A stretch of 48,840 nt of DNA, taken from assembly GCA_021793275.1 (NCBI GenBank), contig JAJYTC010000012.1:1-48840 (forward strand), written 5' to 3'. The translations under genes and the position numbers were made by a program. The DNA is from Deltaproteobacteria bacterium (GTDB lineage Bacteria > Desulfobacterota > Syntrophobacteria > Syntrophobacterales > Syntrophobacteraceae). This document shows, one piece after another, positions 8,192 through 15,899 of this stretch (positions within the stretch are counted from its first letter, which is position 1; every line of letters starts with the position of its first letter). Under the pieces are notes generated by a model. It made no database searches. It was not told where the DNA came from and saw nothing but the letters and a program-made list of their open reading frames with translations.

Positions 8192-8509
8192 ATGGAAGGA
8201 AAGTTTCCGGAATGGTACGGCAAGCTGCGGGAAGAGTATCGGGATTACATGGATGCTGTGGAACACCTTGGTGAAACAGTCAGAAAAGGACCGCTGGATG
8301 AAAAAACATCCCATTTGATTCAGTTGGCGGCAGCGGCGGCTATTCGCTCCGAGGGTGCGGTCCACAGCCATACCAGGAGGGCCATGGCGGCTGGAGCTAC
8401 ACGTGAAGAAATCTGCCACGCCATACTGCTTTTGACCGGTACCATCGGATTTCCTGCCGCAGCGGCGGCTTTGAGCTGGGTTTATGACATAGTGGGCGAG
8501 AAAAAGTAG
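8192..8509 (+). CDS. carboxymuconolactone decarboxylase (AhpD-like) family protein
   Basis: 105-residue all-helical protein of the CMD/AhpD-like family, with the family core HLIQLAAAAAIRSEGAVHSHTRRAMAAGATREEI (broken here: core runs from about residue 43 to 76). AhpD-type peroxidase helpers carry a CxxC motif at the SEGAVHSH position. Both cysteines are absent here and only the histidine is kept, so thiol peroxidase activity is unlikely. ATG at 8192 follows a strong AGGAGG motif. It lies 180 bp downstream of the molybdopterin oxidoreductase gene on the same strand and may be cotranscribed. The molecular role is unknown. Confidence 0.8.
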   Translation: MEGKFPEWYGKLREEYRDYMDAVEHLGETVRKGPLDEKTSHLIQLAAAAAIRSEGAVHSHTRRAMAAGATREEICHAILLLTGTIGFPAAAAALSWVYDIVGEKK

Positions 8510-8546
8510 CTTCCGCCCGCCACCGCAGAAATGCATTTTTCAGTAA

Positions 8547-8582
8547 CGCCCGGCGCCACGGGGCCTCTCGCGGCGCCGGGCG
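8547..8582 (+). terminator. GC-rich hairpin after CMD-family gene
   Basis: Perfect 11-bp inverted repeat (CGCCCGGCGCC at 8547-8557 and its complement at 8572-8582) with a 14-nt loop, 38 bp after the stop codon. There is no T-tract on the plus strand, so it may be a processing or stabilising hairpin and not an intrinsic terminator. Confidence 0.45.
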
Positions 8583-8779
8583 CGATCCCGGTGAGCGCCC
8601 TGTCCTTTCTTGCTGTCAAGGCCCTCAAGTCCTGTCTTCGCGCACTCGAGGAGCGAACGGGACGCTTTGTCCGGTAGGCTTTATCCCCCTGGACATTCCG
8701 GCCGGCAAAGAAGGCTATGCGCCCATCGTCCGTGCTCCATGGAACGAATTGGGGTGTTGGGGCCTGCGGTTGTTCCGGC

Positions 8780-8809
8780 TTGACGCATTGCCGACCTGAA
8801 CACTATATT
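8780..8809 (+). promoter_or_regulatory. sigma70-type promoter for flavodoxin gene
   Basis: TTGACG (8780-8785) and TATATT (8804-8809) are separated by 18 bp, about 75 bp upstream of the flavodoxin start codon. It is the best sigma70-like match in this intergenic region. Confidence 0.5.
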
Positions 8810-8882
8810 TTCCTCTTCGTCCCCGTTTTTATTGCGCGGGTTGTTTGAGACCGGTCTTAAAAGGTTTAAAGGAGAAGAAATT

Positions 8883-9365
8883 ATGCAGGTTCTCGTGCTT
8901 TATCACTCAAAAGGCGGCAATACACGGAAATTGGCAGAGGCGATCGCTAAAGGGGTCGAATCGGTCAAAGGGGCAAGCGCCCTCCTTAAGACCACAGCGG
9001 AGGTTACAAAAGAGGATTTTCTCAACTCCGCCGGGGTCATTGCCGGCTCCCCGGTTTATTTCGGGGTCATGGCCGCCGATTTGAAACGGGTTTTCGATGA
9101 ATTTGTGAGCACCAGGAAGAAGATGGAAAATAAGGTGGGAGCGGCCTTCACCACTTCCGGGGACCCCTCGGGCGGAAAAGAAACGACCCTCATTTCGATA
9201 ATTCAATGTTTGCTCATCTACGGCATGGTGATAGTCGGAGACCCCATGGATGCCACTGGCCATTACGGCGTGTCCTGTGTAGGGGCGCCGGACGAAAAGG
9301 CGGCTGCCAACGGGGAAAAACTTGGAAGAAGAGTTGCCGAGCTGTGCGGAAAACTTGCTTCCTGA
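8883..9365 (+). CDS. flavodoxin / WrbA-like flavoprotein
   Basis: 160-residue flavodoxin-fold protein. The FMN phosphate-binding loop is YHSKGGNTRKLAEAI at residues 6-20. The second loop GSPVYFGVMAADLKRVFDE contacts the isoalloxazine ring, and the TTSGDPSGGKETT loop completes the WrbA/NAD(P)H-quinone-oxidoreductase pattern. It is probably a cytoplasmic FMN electron carrier or quinone reductase. ATG at 8883 follows AAAGGAGAAG. A sigma70-like promoter lies upstream, so it is probably transcribed separately from the genes to its left. Confidence 0.86.
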   Translation: MQVLVLYHSKGGNTRKLAEAIAKGVESVKGASALLKTTAEVTKEDFLNSAGVIAGSPVYFGVMAADLKRVFDEFVSTRKKMENKVGAAFTTSGDPSGGKETTLISIIQCLLIYGMVIVGDPMDATGHYGVSCVGAPDEKAAANGEKLGRRVAELCGKLAS

Positions 9366-9417
9366 TCCTGTGTAATCTCTGCCCGGGAGATGGGCCGGGC
9401 GGAGAAAAGGATATAGA

Positions 9418-9648
9418 GTGAAAAGGATGGTTCCGAAGTTCAAAAGTGAAGATCGGGAGAGGGACTTTTGGTCAAATCGGGACTCTTCTGACTACATTGA
9501 TCGGGGGAAGGCAAAGCTTTCGACCTTTCCTGACCTGAAGCCCTCCACGAAGACCATCTGCGTGAGACTTCCGGAATCCATGCTCGATAGTCTCAGAATG
9601 CGGCAAATAAAAGAGATGTCCCTTTTCGGCCATCAGGCCCCGGTTTGA
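9418..9648 (+). pseudogene. frameshifted CopG-type antitoxin
   Basis: The product begins like the CopG-antitoxin family: KFKSEDREFW-type N-terminus, SSDYIDRGKAKLSTFPDLKPS, then TKTICVRLPESMLDSL, a ribbon-helix-helix beta strand and helix. Family members continue with a segment like ANKRDVPYQSL. Here the current frame turns into RQIKEMSLFGHQAPV and stops, whereas the +1 frame from about 9599 reads NAANKRDVPF. The coding frame therefore shifted at about 9597-9602 and the C-terminal helix is lost. GTG at 9418 has an AAGGA motif upstream. No toxin gene is adjacent, so this is a decayed orphan. It lies about 135 bp from a transposase element. Confidence 0.65.
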
Positions 9649-9784
9649 CCGCCGGACAAGGTTGTGTGGACGAACTCCTGCCATATGGGAGCGGTTCTGT
9701 TGCTGGAGCCTCTATAGGCATTGATATTTGACGGCATACGAGGACCGTCGCACATTTTAAAGAAAAAAAGAAAAAAGGGAAAAA

Positions 9785-9810
9785 AGGGGACGCCCTTAAT
9801 TTATTAACTT
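9785..9810 (+). repeat. terminal inverted repeat, left
   Basis: 26-bp end of the transposase unit, the exact reverse complement of 10844-10869. It overlaps the first two bases of the transposase stop codon region (9809-9811 on the minus strand). Confidence 0.9.
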
Positions 9811-10810
9811 AAGCCAAAGTGAACCCATCCTTTTTTACAATTTCGGCCCCTCTAGCGACCGACTTGCTTACAGCTACGATTGAAATATTCAGTCGGCGCG
9901 CCATGGCAGCCATGCTCATACCGAGTTCGCGCACAGCCCAGAAGCACAAAAGGCTGCGAGCCCGTACAAGCTCCTTCATTTTGCCTTCACACCAGATATT
10001 TTCCTCGGGAATATTCAACAAAATCGATACCCTTTTCGCAATAAAGTCTACATCAACTCCTCTTGATTTCAATTCATATCGTTTGTCGAATGATTCTAAT
10101 GATTTGTCCAAGACCTCAGAGACAAAATCGCTTTCTCCCAAGATACGCTCGTCGCTCTTTATATGAACTTTAGACACTCTAAGATCCCTAACTGCCGACC
10201 AGCCCCCCGCGCTCCGGATTAGACCGCCACCTGTCAGATCGTCCCTCCGACCCTCGTCTATTCCTGCAATAATAAATCCCCTGTACCGCTGCCTCGCGGA
10301 GGCGATCCGCTTACCGAAATGCAGCAGCACTTCTTCAACGTTCTGCCAGTGTTGTTCGTGTTTACCGAGAATGACTCCATGGCCGGAGAAGGGGTACCGG
10401 TCCAATTGCCTCATATCTGCTACCAGCTTTGCTCTGAAAGGGTTCAGGTGAATATATCTAACTAACTCCAAAAGGTAGCGTTCTTCCTGACATAAAATCG
10501 ATTTGTAACGGTTCTGGAACAGGTGACCGCGTCTTTGATGGCGCCGGTTGTACCGAATTGCATGACCTGAAAGCAGGCGCCGCATGACTGTAGCTATCGG
10601 ACTCAAACCGGTTCTCAACAAGAGATGAAAATGGTTGGACATCAGCGACCATGCAAAACACGCCGTTTCCGTTTGTTTCAAGATCAGACCCAAGTTCTTC
10701 ATAAAATCGTAGCGGTCTTGGTCGTCCTCAAATATTTTACGGCGCTCGATGCCTCGCGCAATGATGTGGTGCAACGCTCCCGTCGTGTCGATGCGTGATT
10801 GTCTGGGCAT
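9809..10810 (-). CDS. REP-associated tyrosine transposase (Y1_Tnp / IS200-like)
   Basis: 333-residue protein. The N-terminal about 180 residues are the Y1 transposase fold: RIDTTGALHHIIARGIERR, the metal-binding SNHFHLLLRT (HUH motif), RRHQRRGHLFQNRYKS, and the YLLELVRYIHLNPFRA helix, which carries the candidate nucleophile tyrosine of this family. The C-terminal part (about 250-325) ends with a helix-turn-helix-like segment MSMAAMARRLNISIVAVSKSV, resembling the DnaA/Trp-repressor-type HTH often found on these proteins. ATG at 10810 is chosen over an upstream TTG. It lies within perfect 26-bp terminal inverted repeats and appears intact. Confidence 0.9.
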   Translation of the reverse strand: MPRQSRIDTTGALHHIIARGIERRKIFEDDQDRYDFMKNLGLILKQTETACFAWSLMSNHFHLLLRTGLSPIATVMRRLLSGHAIRYNRRHQRRGHLFQNRYKSILCQEERYLLELVRYIHLNPFRAKLVADMRQLDRYPFSGHGVILGKHEQHWQNVEEVLLHFGKRIASARQRYRGFIIAGIDEGRRDDLTGGGLIRSAGGWSAVRDLRVSKVHIKSDERILGESDFVSEVLDKSLESFDKRYELKSRGVDVDFIAKRVSILLNIPEENIWCEGKMKELVRARSLLCFWAVRELGMSMAAMARRLNISIVAVSKSVARGAEIVKKDGFTLA

Positions 10811-10843
10811 GTGAAAGCAGTACAATGGCAAAGGCGCTGTGTC

Positions 10844-10869
10844 AAGTTAATAAATTAAGGGCGTCCCCT
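10844..10869 (-). repeat. terminal inverted repeat, right
   Basis: 26-bp end of the transposase unit, about 34 bp upstream of the transposase start codon, the exact reverse complement of 9785-9810. Confidence 0.9.
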
Positions 10870-11044
10870 AGTTTCCACATAGTTTCACAGTGCAGTCGTG
10901 CCATGGCGACCGCCGCCAACTGGTTTCTGGAAAATCAACCGAACTTGCCTTCGTAAACCCTCAGCATCCGGACGAACCTGGTCAACATGATTCTGAGATG
11001 TTGAGATGGTGCTTAAAGCAGCCACTGGCGGGGTTGAAGCCGTA

Positions 11045-11482
11045 CTACGACAGGAAGGGATTCTTTACGGTCAGGCCGTCAAAGCGAAAGCCGTCTTGGA
11101 GATCTTCCGTAAGAATCCGGGAGCAACCCGCACTCTTCGCCGCCTGGAGAATCAGCGCATCCCAGAAGGAAAGAGAATGCTTTTGATGTAGATGGGCTGC
11201 TGCGACGACCATGTCAAAATCCGGGGTTACGATCTGGAGGCTGGCCATGTATCGCATGAATTCGAGGGCATCTTCCACCGAGATCGGCGTCTGAATTTTC
11301 CTCGTCGCCACCTGGAAGAATTCCTGAACCACCTGGATGCTTATAACCCCTGAGCCTTCGCGGATATGAACCGTCACGAGCCTTCGTGCAACAGCCCTCT
11401 TTTTCTTCAGCTCGGCTGATGAATCAATGGAATAGATAAATATATTGGTATCCAGAAAGATCCTATCTTTCGTGGAGTTCAT
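11045..11482 (-). CDS. PIN-domain toxin (VapC-like)
   Basis: 145-residue PIN-domain nuclease. The acidic metal-binding residues are in FLDTNIFIYSID at the N-terminus, the VVQEFFQV glutamate, SFWDALILQAA near residue 115, and LTEDLQDG near the C-terminus. VapC toxins are Mg-dependent ribonucleases, often cutting tRNA or rRNA. All four acidic positions are present, so it should be active. The ATG at 11482 gives a 20-bp overlap with the antitoxin gene; an upstream start at 11506 is less likely. The gene's 3' end is 175 bp from the transposase element. Confidence 0.88.
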   Translation of the reverse strand: MNSTKDRIFLDTNIFIYSIDSSAELKKKRAVARRLVTVHIREGSGVISIQVVQEFFQVATRKIQTPISVEDALEFMRYMASLQIVTPDFDMVVAAAHLHQKHSLSFWDALILQAAKSAGCSRILTEDLQDGFRFDGLTVKNPFLS

Positions 11483-11693
11483 CTCGGGTCCATTCTTTTT
11501 CCCCAATCAGCGCTTTACTTCGTGTGAAGAAAGCCTCAATGCCCGTCAGAGCTGCCTCCCGATTGAGGTCGGATGAAACAAACTCCTCAAGTTTCTCCCT
11601 CACGACGGCATTGATGGATGTATTCCTTCGCAGAGCCAAGCGGCGGGCTTTAGCCAGAAGTTGATCATCGATTTTCAACGTTAGATTGGCCAT
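11463..11693 (-). CDS. VapB-like ribbon-helix-helix antitoxin
   Basis: 76-residue antitoxin. The N-terminus ANLTLKIDDQLLAKARRLA followed by NTSINAVVREKLEEFV is a ribbon-helix-helix DNA-binding domain with Arc/MetJ-type spacing. The remaining residues form the toxin-binding tail. ATG at 11693 has an AGGAGG motif 6-7 nt upstream. It overlaps the PIN toxin gene, and its promoter carries a perfect palindrome (see next entry) that it probably binds. Confidence 0.85.
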   Translation of the reverse strand: MANLTLKIDDQLLAKARRLALRRNTSINAVVREKLEEFVSSDLNREAALTGIEAFFTRSKALIGEKEWTRDELHER

Positions 11694-11727
11694 TTCGACC
11701 TCCTGGTACAACACATCTTACAGCTAT

Positions 11728-11756
11728 AAAATAGCACAGTAACTGTGCTATCGCAA
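11728..11756 (-). promoter_or_regulatory. vapBC promoter with central palindromic operator
   Basis: Read on the minus strand, TTGCGA (11751-11756) and TATTTT (11728-11733) are 17 bp apart. A perfect palindrome with 9-bp arms, ATAGCACAG-TAA-CTGTGCTAT (11731-11751), fills the spacer and touches both boxes. Binding there would block RNA polymerase, as expected for antitoxin autorepression. Confidence 0.68.
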
Positions 11757-12123
11757 GAGATCCGGTGAGTATCCTGCCCCCCTATACGTAACAAGTTCTT
11801 CAAAAAACGTTGTCGGATCTGGCGCAGTGAAAATCAACAGGACTTGCCATGAGTTATGCTTTTCTCATCCCGGGCAGCTTAAAGGATGATCATGGTATGT
11901 GGAACAGCATGTGCAACCTTCTGGCGGTGATGGCCCATGGCTGAATAAATATAGGGGCAGCCCATAATCGGAAGCTCTCTGCGAAGCTATCCATGCGGAC
12001 GGCTTCATCTGCCTCTCCATATCAGCAAAAAAGGGGGCTTTTACTGAGAAATAGTGTTCAGGAAAAGTGGAAATTCACCTTTTCATTGCGAGCGCCCAAA
12101 GAATGTCAAAAACCTTATTCTTC
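11757..12123. other. intergenic region, nothing recognised
   Basis: About 370 bp between the vapBC promoter and the 3' end of the permease gene. A 31-codon plus-strand frame starting at 11849 (MSYAFLIPGSLKDDHG) is preceded by AGGA but has no recognised family and is not called. No repeats or structured RNA were identified. Confidence 0.4.
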
Positions 12124-12981
12124 TCAGTGCACGAAGTAGATTATACTTATTCCAACGCCTATCGTTACGACAATCCTGCGCAACAGGACCGGTGAAACAG
12201 CGCCCGCCAGCCGTCCTCCGATCACTCCGCCTACTATCGCCCCGATCGCCATCACAAGGGCAACCGGCCATACGACTTCTTTAGAGAAAAGAAAAAAGAC
12301 GGCCGCGGCCACATTTATGGCAAAAGCGAGGAATTGCTTGAGAGCATTGAGCCTCGTTAGAGAATCGTCGAGCACGAGGCCAAGGACGGCAAGCACGATC
12401 ACGCTGAGACCTGCGCCGAAATAGCCTCCGTACACGGCGGAAAGCGCCACCGGGACGGCCGCTGTGATCTCGCCTCGGGTGAGTTGCTCCGGGTTGTGGC
12501 CGGGGTCCCGCAGAAGCGTTGCGGCTTCTTCGCCCGCGATGCATCCGGATGTTCTCTTCTGTGCGGTCTTTTTCGAGGCGTGGCGATAGAGAAACTTGCG
12601 CACCGGCCCCTGTGCCGCCAGAAGGCCTGAAGCAAGAAGGATGAGATAAGGCACCAATACCCGGAACAGATGTTCGCCGGTGTTTAGCAGCAGGAGTCCT
12701 CCGGCGACCCCGCCGAGCACGCCCGCAGGAAGGAGGAATAAAAGTCTTCGCTTTTGTCCCCGCAAATCCCTTATCTGTGCAAAAGTGCCGCCAAGATATC
12801 CCGGGCACAGAGCGACCGTATTGGTCACATTGGCGGCAACGGCGGGAATGCCGAGGGCGGTGAGCGTAGGAAAAGTGATAAGCGTCCCTCCGCCGGCCAG
12901 GGCGTTTACAGCCCCTCCGGCCACCGAAGCAAGGCCGACAATTGCGAATTGAAGTCCACTCAGCATCAGCATCCATCCCAT
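12124..12981 (-). CDS. TauE/SafE-family sulfite/anion permease
   Basis: 285-residue integral membrane protein of the TauE/SafE (DUF81) family, which exports sulfite, sulfoacetate or similar organosulfur anions. The two family half-repeats are visible: [21 protein letters not shown] at the N-terminus and [21 protein letters not shown] in the second half. Each is followed by the T-x-x-N-type segments ([25 protein letters not shown]). Eight or nine hydrophobic segments are separated by a charged central loop (about 135-175). The start is ambiguous among ATG 12981, a TTG at 13011 and internal ATGs; 12981 is chosen. No partner DUF1634 gene is adjacent, but a fragment of one occurs at 17514. Confidence 0.88.
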   Translation of the reverse strand: MGWMLMLSGLQFAIVGLASVAGGAVNALAGGGTLITFPTLTALGIPAVAANVTNTVALCPGYLGGTFAQIRDLRGQKRRLLFLLPAGVLGGVAGGLLLLNTGEHLFRVLVPYLILLASGLLAAQGPVRKFLYRHASKKTAQKRTSGCIAGEEAATLLRDPGHNPEQLTRGEITAAVPVALSAVYGGYFGAGLSVIVLAVLGLVLDDSLTRLNALKQFLAFAINVAAAVFFLFSKEVVWPVALVMAIGAIVGGVIGGRLAGAVSPVLLRRIVVTIGVGISIIYFVH

Positions 12982-13208
12982 TGTGGCATAGCCGTCCAAG
13001 CCGGGCAGCAACGGCAGCGAGAAGGTTTTTTCAATATCACAAGGGACTTCAAAATGAAAACAGCAATGTTTTGCCTGGCAAGCCGGCCGAAGACCTCCCG
13101 CGCGCCGGCCGCACGGGCCCGATTCGGCCCTCCTCGCCTTGCCAAGGATGGTTTGGAGAATTATATAGCTCCCCGATAACTCGCACGACCTTCAAGCAGG
13201 GGTAATTA

Positions 13209-14300
13209 ATGAATGAATGCATTGAAAATATTAGGGAAAATCTTACCGGGGAAGAATGCGCCAGCAAAATTTTCGAGATGTCCGGGGCAAAGTTCGATCC
13301 CGAAATGGCCGTGGAGCTTTGGGCGAAAATCGAGCAGCACAAGTGGCTGTTGTCGGAAAGACTCTCAAGAGACGTCGGCGCCCGAACGGCCTGCATCGAT
13401 TTTCTCGAGAACATGGAGCAGGCCGTAAACGAGTACCTGTCTTATAAAAGAAACGACGTTCTAAACGAGATGGGGGCGCAGACCTTCGGCGGAGAAATCT
13501 GGGATACCATTTCAGATTCTCAGCCGCCCAAGCAGTTGGTAAACCGCAGAATCATTTTGCCCCTCACTATGGAGGACCTTTCACGCAAACACGGCGTGAG
13601 CCCTCCCCGGACGATCATCTTCTTCGGGCCTCCGGGGACCGGCAAGACCCATTTTGTCAGGGCCATAGCCGGGGTTTTGTCCTGGTGGTACATCGAGATC
13701 GCGCCGAGCATGCTCATGGAGGATGGCGCCGACAAGGTCGGGGCCAATCTGCGCAGGACTATGGAAAAAGTGAGACAGCTCCAGGATGCCGTCATCTTCA
13801 TAGACGAATTCGAGGAACTCGCGCCTTGCCGCCATGAGGCCGACCGCCTGGATAAGTGCATAACCAACGAGTTTTTGAAGCAGGTCCCGCTTTTCAAAAA
13901 CGAATCCAAGCGGCTGCTGCTCGTATGCGCCACCAATTACATTCGTCAATTGGACCCGGCATTGCTTCGACCGGGACGCTTCGATTGTATAATTCCGGTT
14001 GGGGGCCTCAATGCCGACGAGCGAAAGACGATCCTCGATTATTATCTTTCGCGGATAAACGTCGGCCAAATCGATATTGAAAGGCTCGTGGCCGAGACTG
14101 CCAGGTTCACGCCGGCAGATATCGAGTATCTTTTCGAGCAGGTCGCCCAGCTCGCCTTCGAGCGGGAGGTGGCCGAAAGCAAAGACTCCAAGGTGACTAC
14201 GGAAGATTTCCTTGAGGTCATGGCCAAAATGCGGCCTACCCTGACAGATGAAATCATCGAGGAGTTCGAAAAAGACAGTGTTACCTACGCAAGGGTTTGA
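13209..14300 (+). CDS. AAA+ ATPase of unknown function
   Basis: 363-residue classical AAA+ ATPase. Walker A is GPPGTGKT (140-147), Walker B is VIFIDEFEEL (about 195-204), sensor 1 is LLLVCATN, and RPGRFD carries the arginine-finger region seen in FtsH/proteasomal-type AAA proteins. The C-terminal ARFTPADIEYLFEQVAQLAFE is the usual lid. The N-terminal about 120 residues form a helical domain with HKWLLSERLSRDVGAR; this resembles a motif I associate with DUF4032-type proteins, but the link is weak. No protease domain or membrane segment is present, so it may be a remodelling or assembly ATPase with an unknown client. The ATG follows AGGGG. The AT-rich 3' end runs into a hairpin shared with the convergent pirin gene. 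Confidence 0.8.
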   Translation: MNECIENIRENLTGEECASKIFEMSGAKFDPEMAVELWAKIEQHKWLLSERLSRDVGARTACIDFLENMEQAVNEYLSYKRNDVLNEMGAQTFGGEIWDTISDSQPPKQLVNRRIILPLTMEDLSRKHGVSPPRTIIFFGPPGTGKTHFVRAIAGVLSWWYIEIAPSMLMEDGADKVGANLRRTMEKVRQLQDAVIFIDEFEELAPCRHEADRLDKCITNEFLKQVPLFKNESKRLLLVCATNYIRQLDPALLRPGRFDCIIPVGGLNADERKTILDYYLSRINVGQIDIERLVAETARFTPADIEYLFEQVAQLAFEREVAESKDSKVTTEDFLEVMAKMRPTLTDEIIEEFEKDSVTYARV

Positions 14301-14315
14301 TGTTTGTAAGCTCAA

Positions 14316-14394
14316 AAAAACCCGGTGGCCTAAACCCGTCCCGATGTGAAAGGGGGTGAGCGACGCATGTTTTCTAATCGCGCACCGGGTTTTT
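14316..14394. terminator. bidirectional terminator-like hairpin with long loop
   Basis: Perfect 12-bp arms (AAAAACCCGGTG at 14316-14327 and its complement at 14383-14394) lie between the 3' ends of two convergent genes. The right arm ends in five T and the left arm starts with A-rich sequence, as expected for an intrinsic terminator usable from both sides. The intervening loop is unusually long (55 nt), and the right arm lies inside the last codons of the pirin gene. Confidence 0.55.
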
Positions 14395-15297
14395 GTGTTT
14401 GATGAAAGTCCCGCCTCGGTATTCATCGAAGGCGATACGCAGTTCCTCCTGTGTGTTCATAACGATGGGGCCGTACCAGGCAACCGGTTCGCCAATTGGG
14501 CGGCCCGAAACCAGCAGGAACCGCAGAACACTGTCTTTTGCGCTGATAGAGACTCTGTCGCCGTCTTCATAAAGAATCAGATCGCCATCGCCGCAGATAC
14601 ACTCTCGATTAAGATCGAAATAACTGCGGCCAACCACTTCGTGGGAAAACGCATCCTGGTCGTCATCGAAGTAGCCCTTGCCTCCAGTCACATAGGCAAA
14701 GGCGGTATGGCCTTTTTCAACAGGATGGCTGAAGGTCGAACCGGCTGGTACGGTGACGTCCAGGTACTGCGGATTGATCACGATATCCCGCACCGGACCC
14801 CGTACACCATTTATTTCACCGCATATTATCCTGACCTTTATGCCCTTATCGAGTGTAACCTCCGGTATTTGCTCACTGCGGACATCTCGATAGCGAGGCT
14901 CCATCATTTTCATGGAAGCGGGAAGATTGGCCCAAAGCTGAAAACCACCCATGCGGCCTGCTTCGTTTCCCTTTGGCATCTCCTGATGGATGATGCCGCT
15001 GCCGGCTGTCATCCACTGCACGTCACCGACCGTGATGTCTCCCTTGTTGCCCATACTGTCACCATGCTCAACACGTCCTTCAACCACGTAGGTAATTGTC
15101 TCTATACCCCTGTGAGGGTGCCATGGGAAACCGGGGAGAAATTTTGCAGGATCTGCCGATCGGAAATCATCGAGCAGCAGGAATGGATCAAAGTGCGGGA
15201 CCTGGTAGTAGCCGAAAGCCCTTTTGAGATGAACGCCAGCCCCTTCGATGGTGGGTTTGCTCTTGGAAACCGTTTTAATCTTTCTGGTACTACTCAT
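14374..15297 (-). CDS. pirin family protein
   Basis: 307-residue pirin, a bicupin. The N-terminal cupin carries the metal-binding motif HPHRGIETITYVVEG, with the third and fourth ligands in SGIIHQEMP. The N-terminal LKRAFGYYQVPHFDPFLLLDDF is the family signature. Some pirins are quercetinases; in bacteria the physiological role is mostly unclear. ATG at 15297 follows a strong GGGAGGA motif. It is convergent with the AAA+ gene, sharing a terminator-like hairpin. All histidine ligands are present. Confidence 0.93.
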   Translation of the reverse strand: MSSTRKIKTVSKSKPTIEGAGVHLKRAFGYYQVPHFDPFLLLDDFRSADPAKFLPGFPWHPHRGIETITYVVEGRVEHGDSMGNKGDITVGDVQWMTAGSGIIHQEMPKGNEAGRMGGFQLWANLPASMKMMEPRYRDVRSEQIPEVTLDKGIKVRIICGEINGVRGPVRDIVINPQYLDVTVPAGSTFSHPVEKGHTAFAYVTGGKGYFDDDQDAFSHEVVGRSYFDLNRECICGDGDLILYEDGDRVSISAKDSVLRFLLVSGRPIGEPVAWYGPIVMNTQEELRIAFDEYRGGTFIKHKNPVRD

Positions 15298-15552
15298 TTT
15301 TGATCCTCCCTGTTTAAATGCTCGTTTTACCGGCAAACCTCTACACGACTTCAGTCATTTAAGACCCGTCAAAGGTCATGTCCAGTGAGGGATCTCAATC
15401 CGGTTCGCCGCCGGATCTCCATTCATGCCAAACCCCTGCTGTCTCCAATTATACTGTTTTTACCCTATTGATCGTCGGAAGCCCCTGATTAAAAACGAAC
15501 TATGGTCAAGCATCGCGGCCATATAACACGCAACCCGCAGGAGGACGGAATC

Positions 15553-15813
15553 ATGCGCGAGGAAACAATGGGAAGGCAGATGATTGATCTGCAAAGGATC
15601 GGCGTGGATGGTATGATCGACTATGCAATCACGCTCTGGAACTACACGGGGAGCATGTTCAACTGGTTTCTCAACCAGGCGGGCTGGATCCCCGAGGAAG
15701 GCAAGAAAGTCATAACGGAGTGGATCAACACCAACAGGAAAGGTTGTGAAACGTTCAAAGACGCCGTAGACAACGGCTACTCCAACCTCGAAAAATTCTT
15801 GGAAAGCGCCTGA
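15553..15813 (+). CDS. small helical protein of unknown function
   Basis: 86-residue protein, not recognised with confidence. It is predicted to be mostly helical, with aromatic-rich amphipathic segments (AITLWNYTGSMFNWFLNQAGW) followed by a charged helix. The size and pattern are somewhat reminiscent of phasin-like granule-associated proteins, but this is only a guess. The ATG at 15553 has AGGAGG 9 nt upstream, a strong ribosome-binding site, which makes it a likely real gene. It stands alone between the divergent pirin gene and the convergent htrA gene. Confidence 0.6.
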   Translation: MREETMGRQMIDLQRIGVDGMIDYAITLWNYTGSMFNWFLNQAGWIPEEGKKVITEWINTNRKGCETFKDAVDNGYSNLEKFLESA

Positions 15814-15899
15814 GCGCTCGCGGCTTCCGGGGGAGCGGGCCCGGTGCCGGAAAATTTACGGCCCGCGTCCCCTCTAAACCGTATTGATGTTTGAAGCAC

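Larger units (their letters stand above)
8510..8882. other. intergenic region with hairpin and promoter
   Basis: About 370 bp without a gene. It holds a GC-rich hairpin at 8547-8582 and a sigma70-like promoter at 8780-8809, listed separately. Between them one frame (about 8660-8780) reads FIPLDIPAGKEGYAPIVRAPW and looks protein-like, but has no start, no end and no recognised family. It may be a gene remnant. Confidence 0.4.
9785..10869. mobile_element. RAYT-type element with 26-bp terminal inverted repeats
   Basis: A 1085-bp unit bounded by perfect 26-bp inverted repeats (9785-9810 and 10844-10869; outer part AGGGGACGCCCTTAATTTAT). The left repeat includes the transposase stop codon. The single gene inside is an IS200/REP-associated tyrosine transposase-like gene. 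The left repeat is preceded by a run of A/G-rich sequence. Such end sequences accompanying Y1 transposase genes are a recurrent arrangement; here both ends are exactly conserved, suggesting an intact element. Confidence 0.75.

Noticed and set aside
9646-9648. UGA of the CopG-type gene as a selenocysteine codon
   Set aside because: The downstream in-frame sequence shows no homology, the family has no cysteine there, and the +1 frame explains the break.
10890-11186. 98-codon plus-strand frame
   Set aside because: Overlaps the PIN toxin antisense, and its first part, next to the transposase element, has no recognised family.
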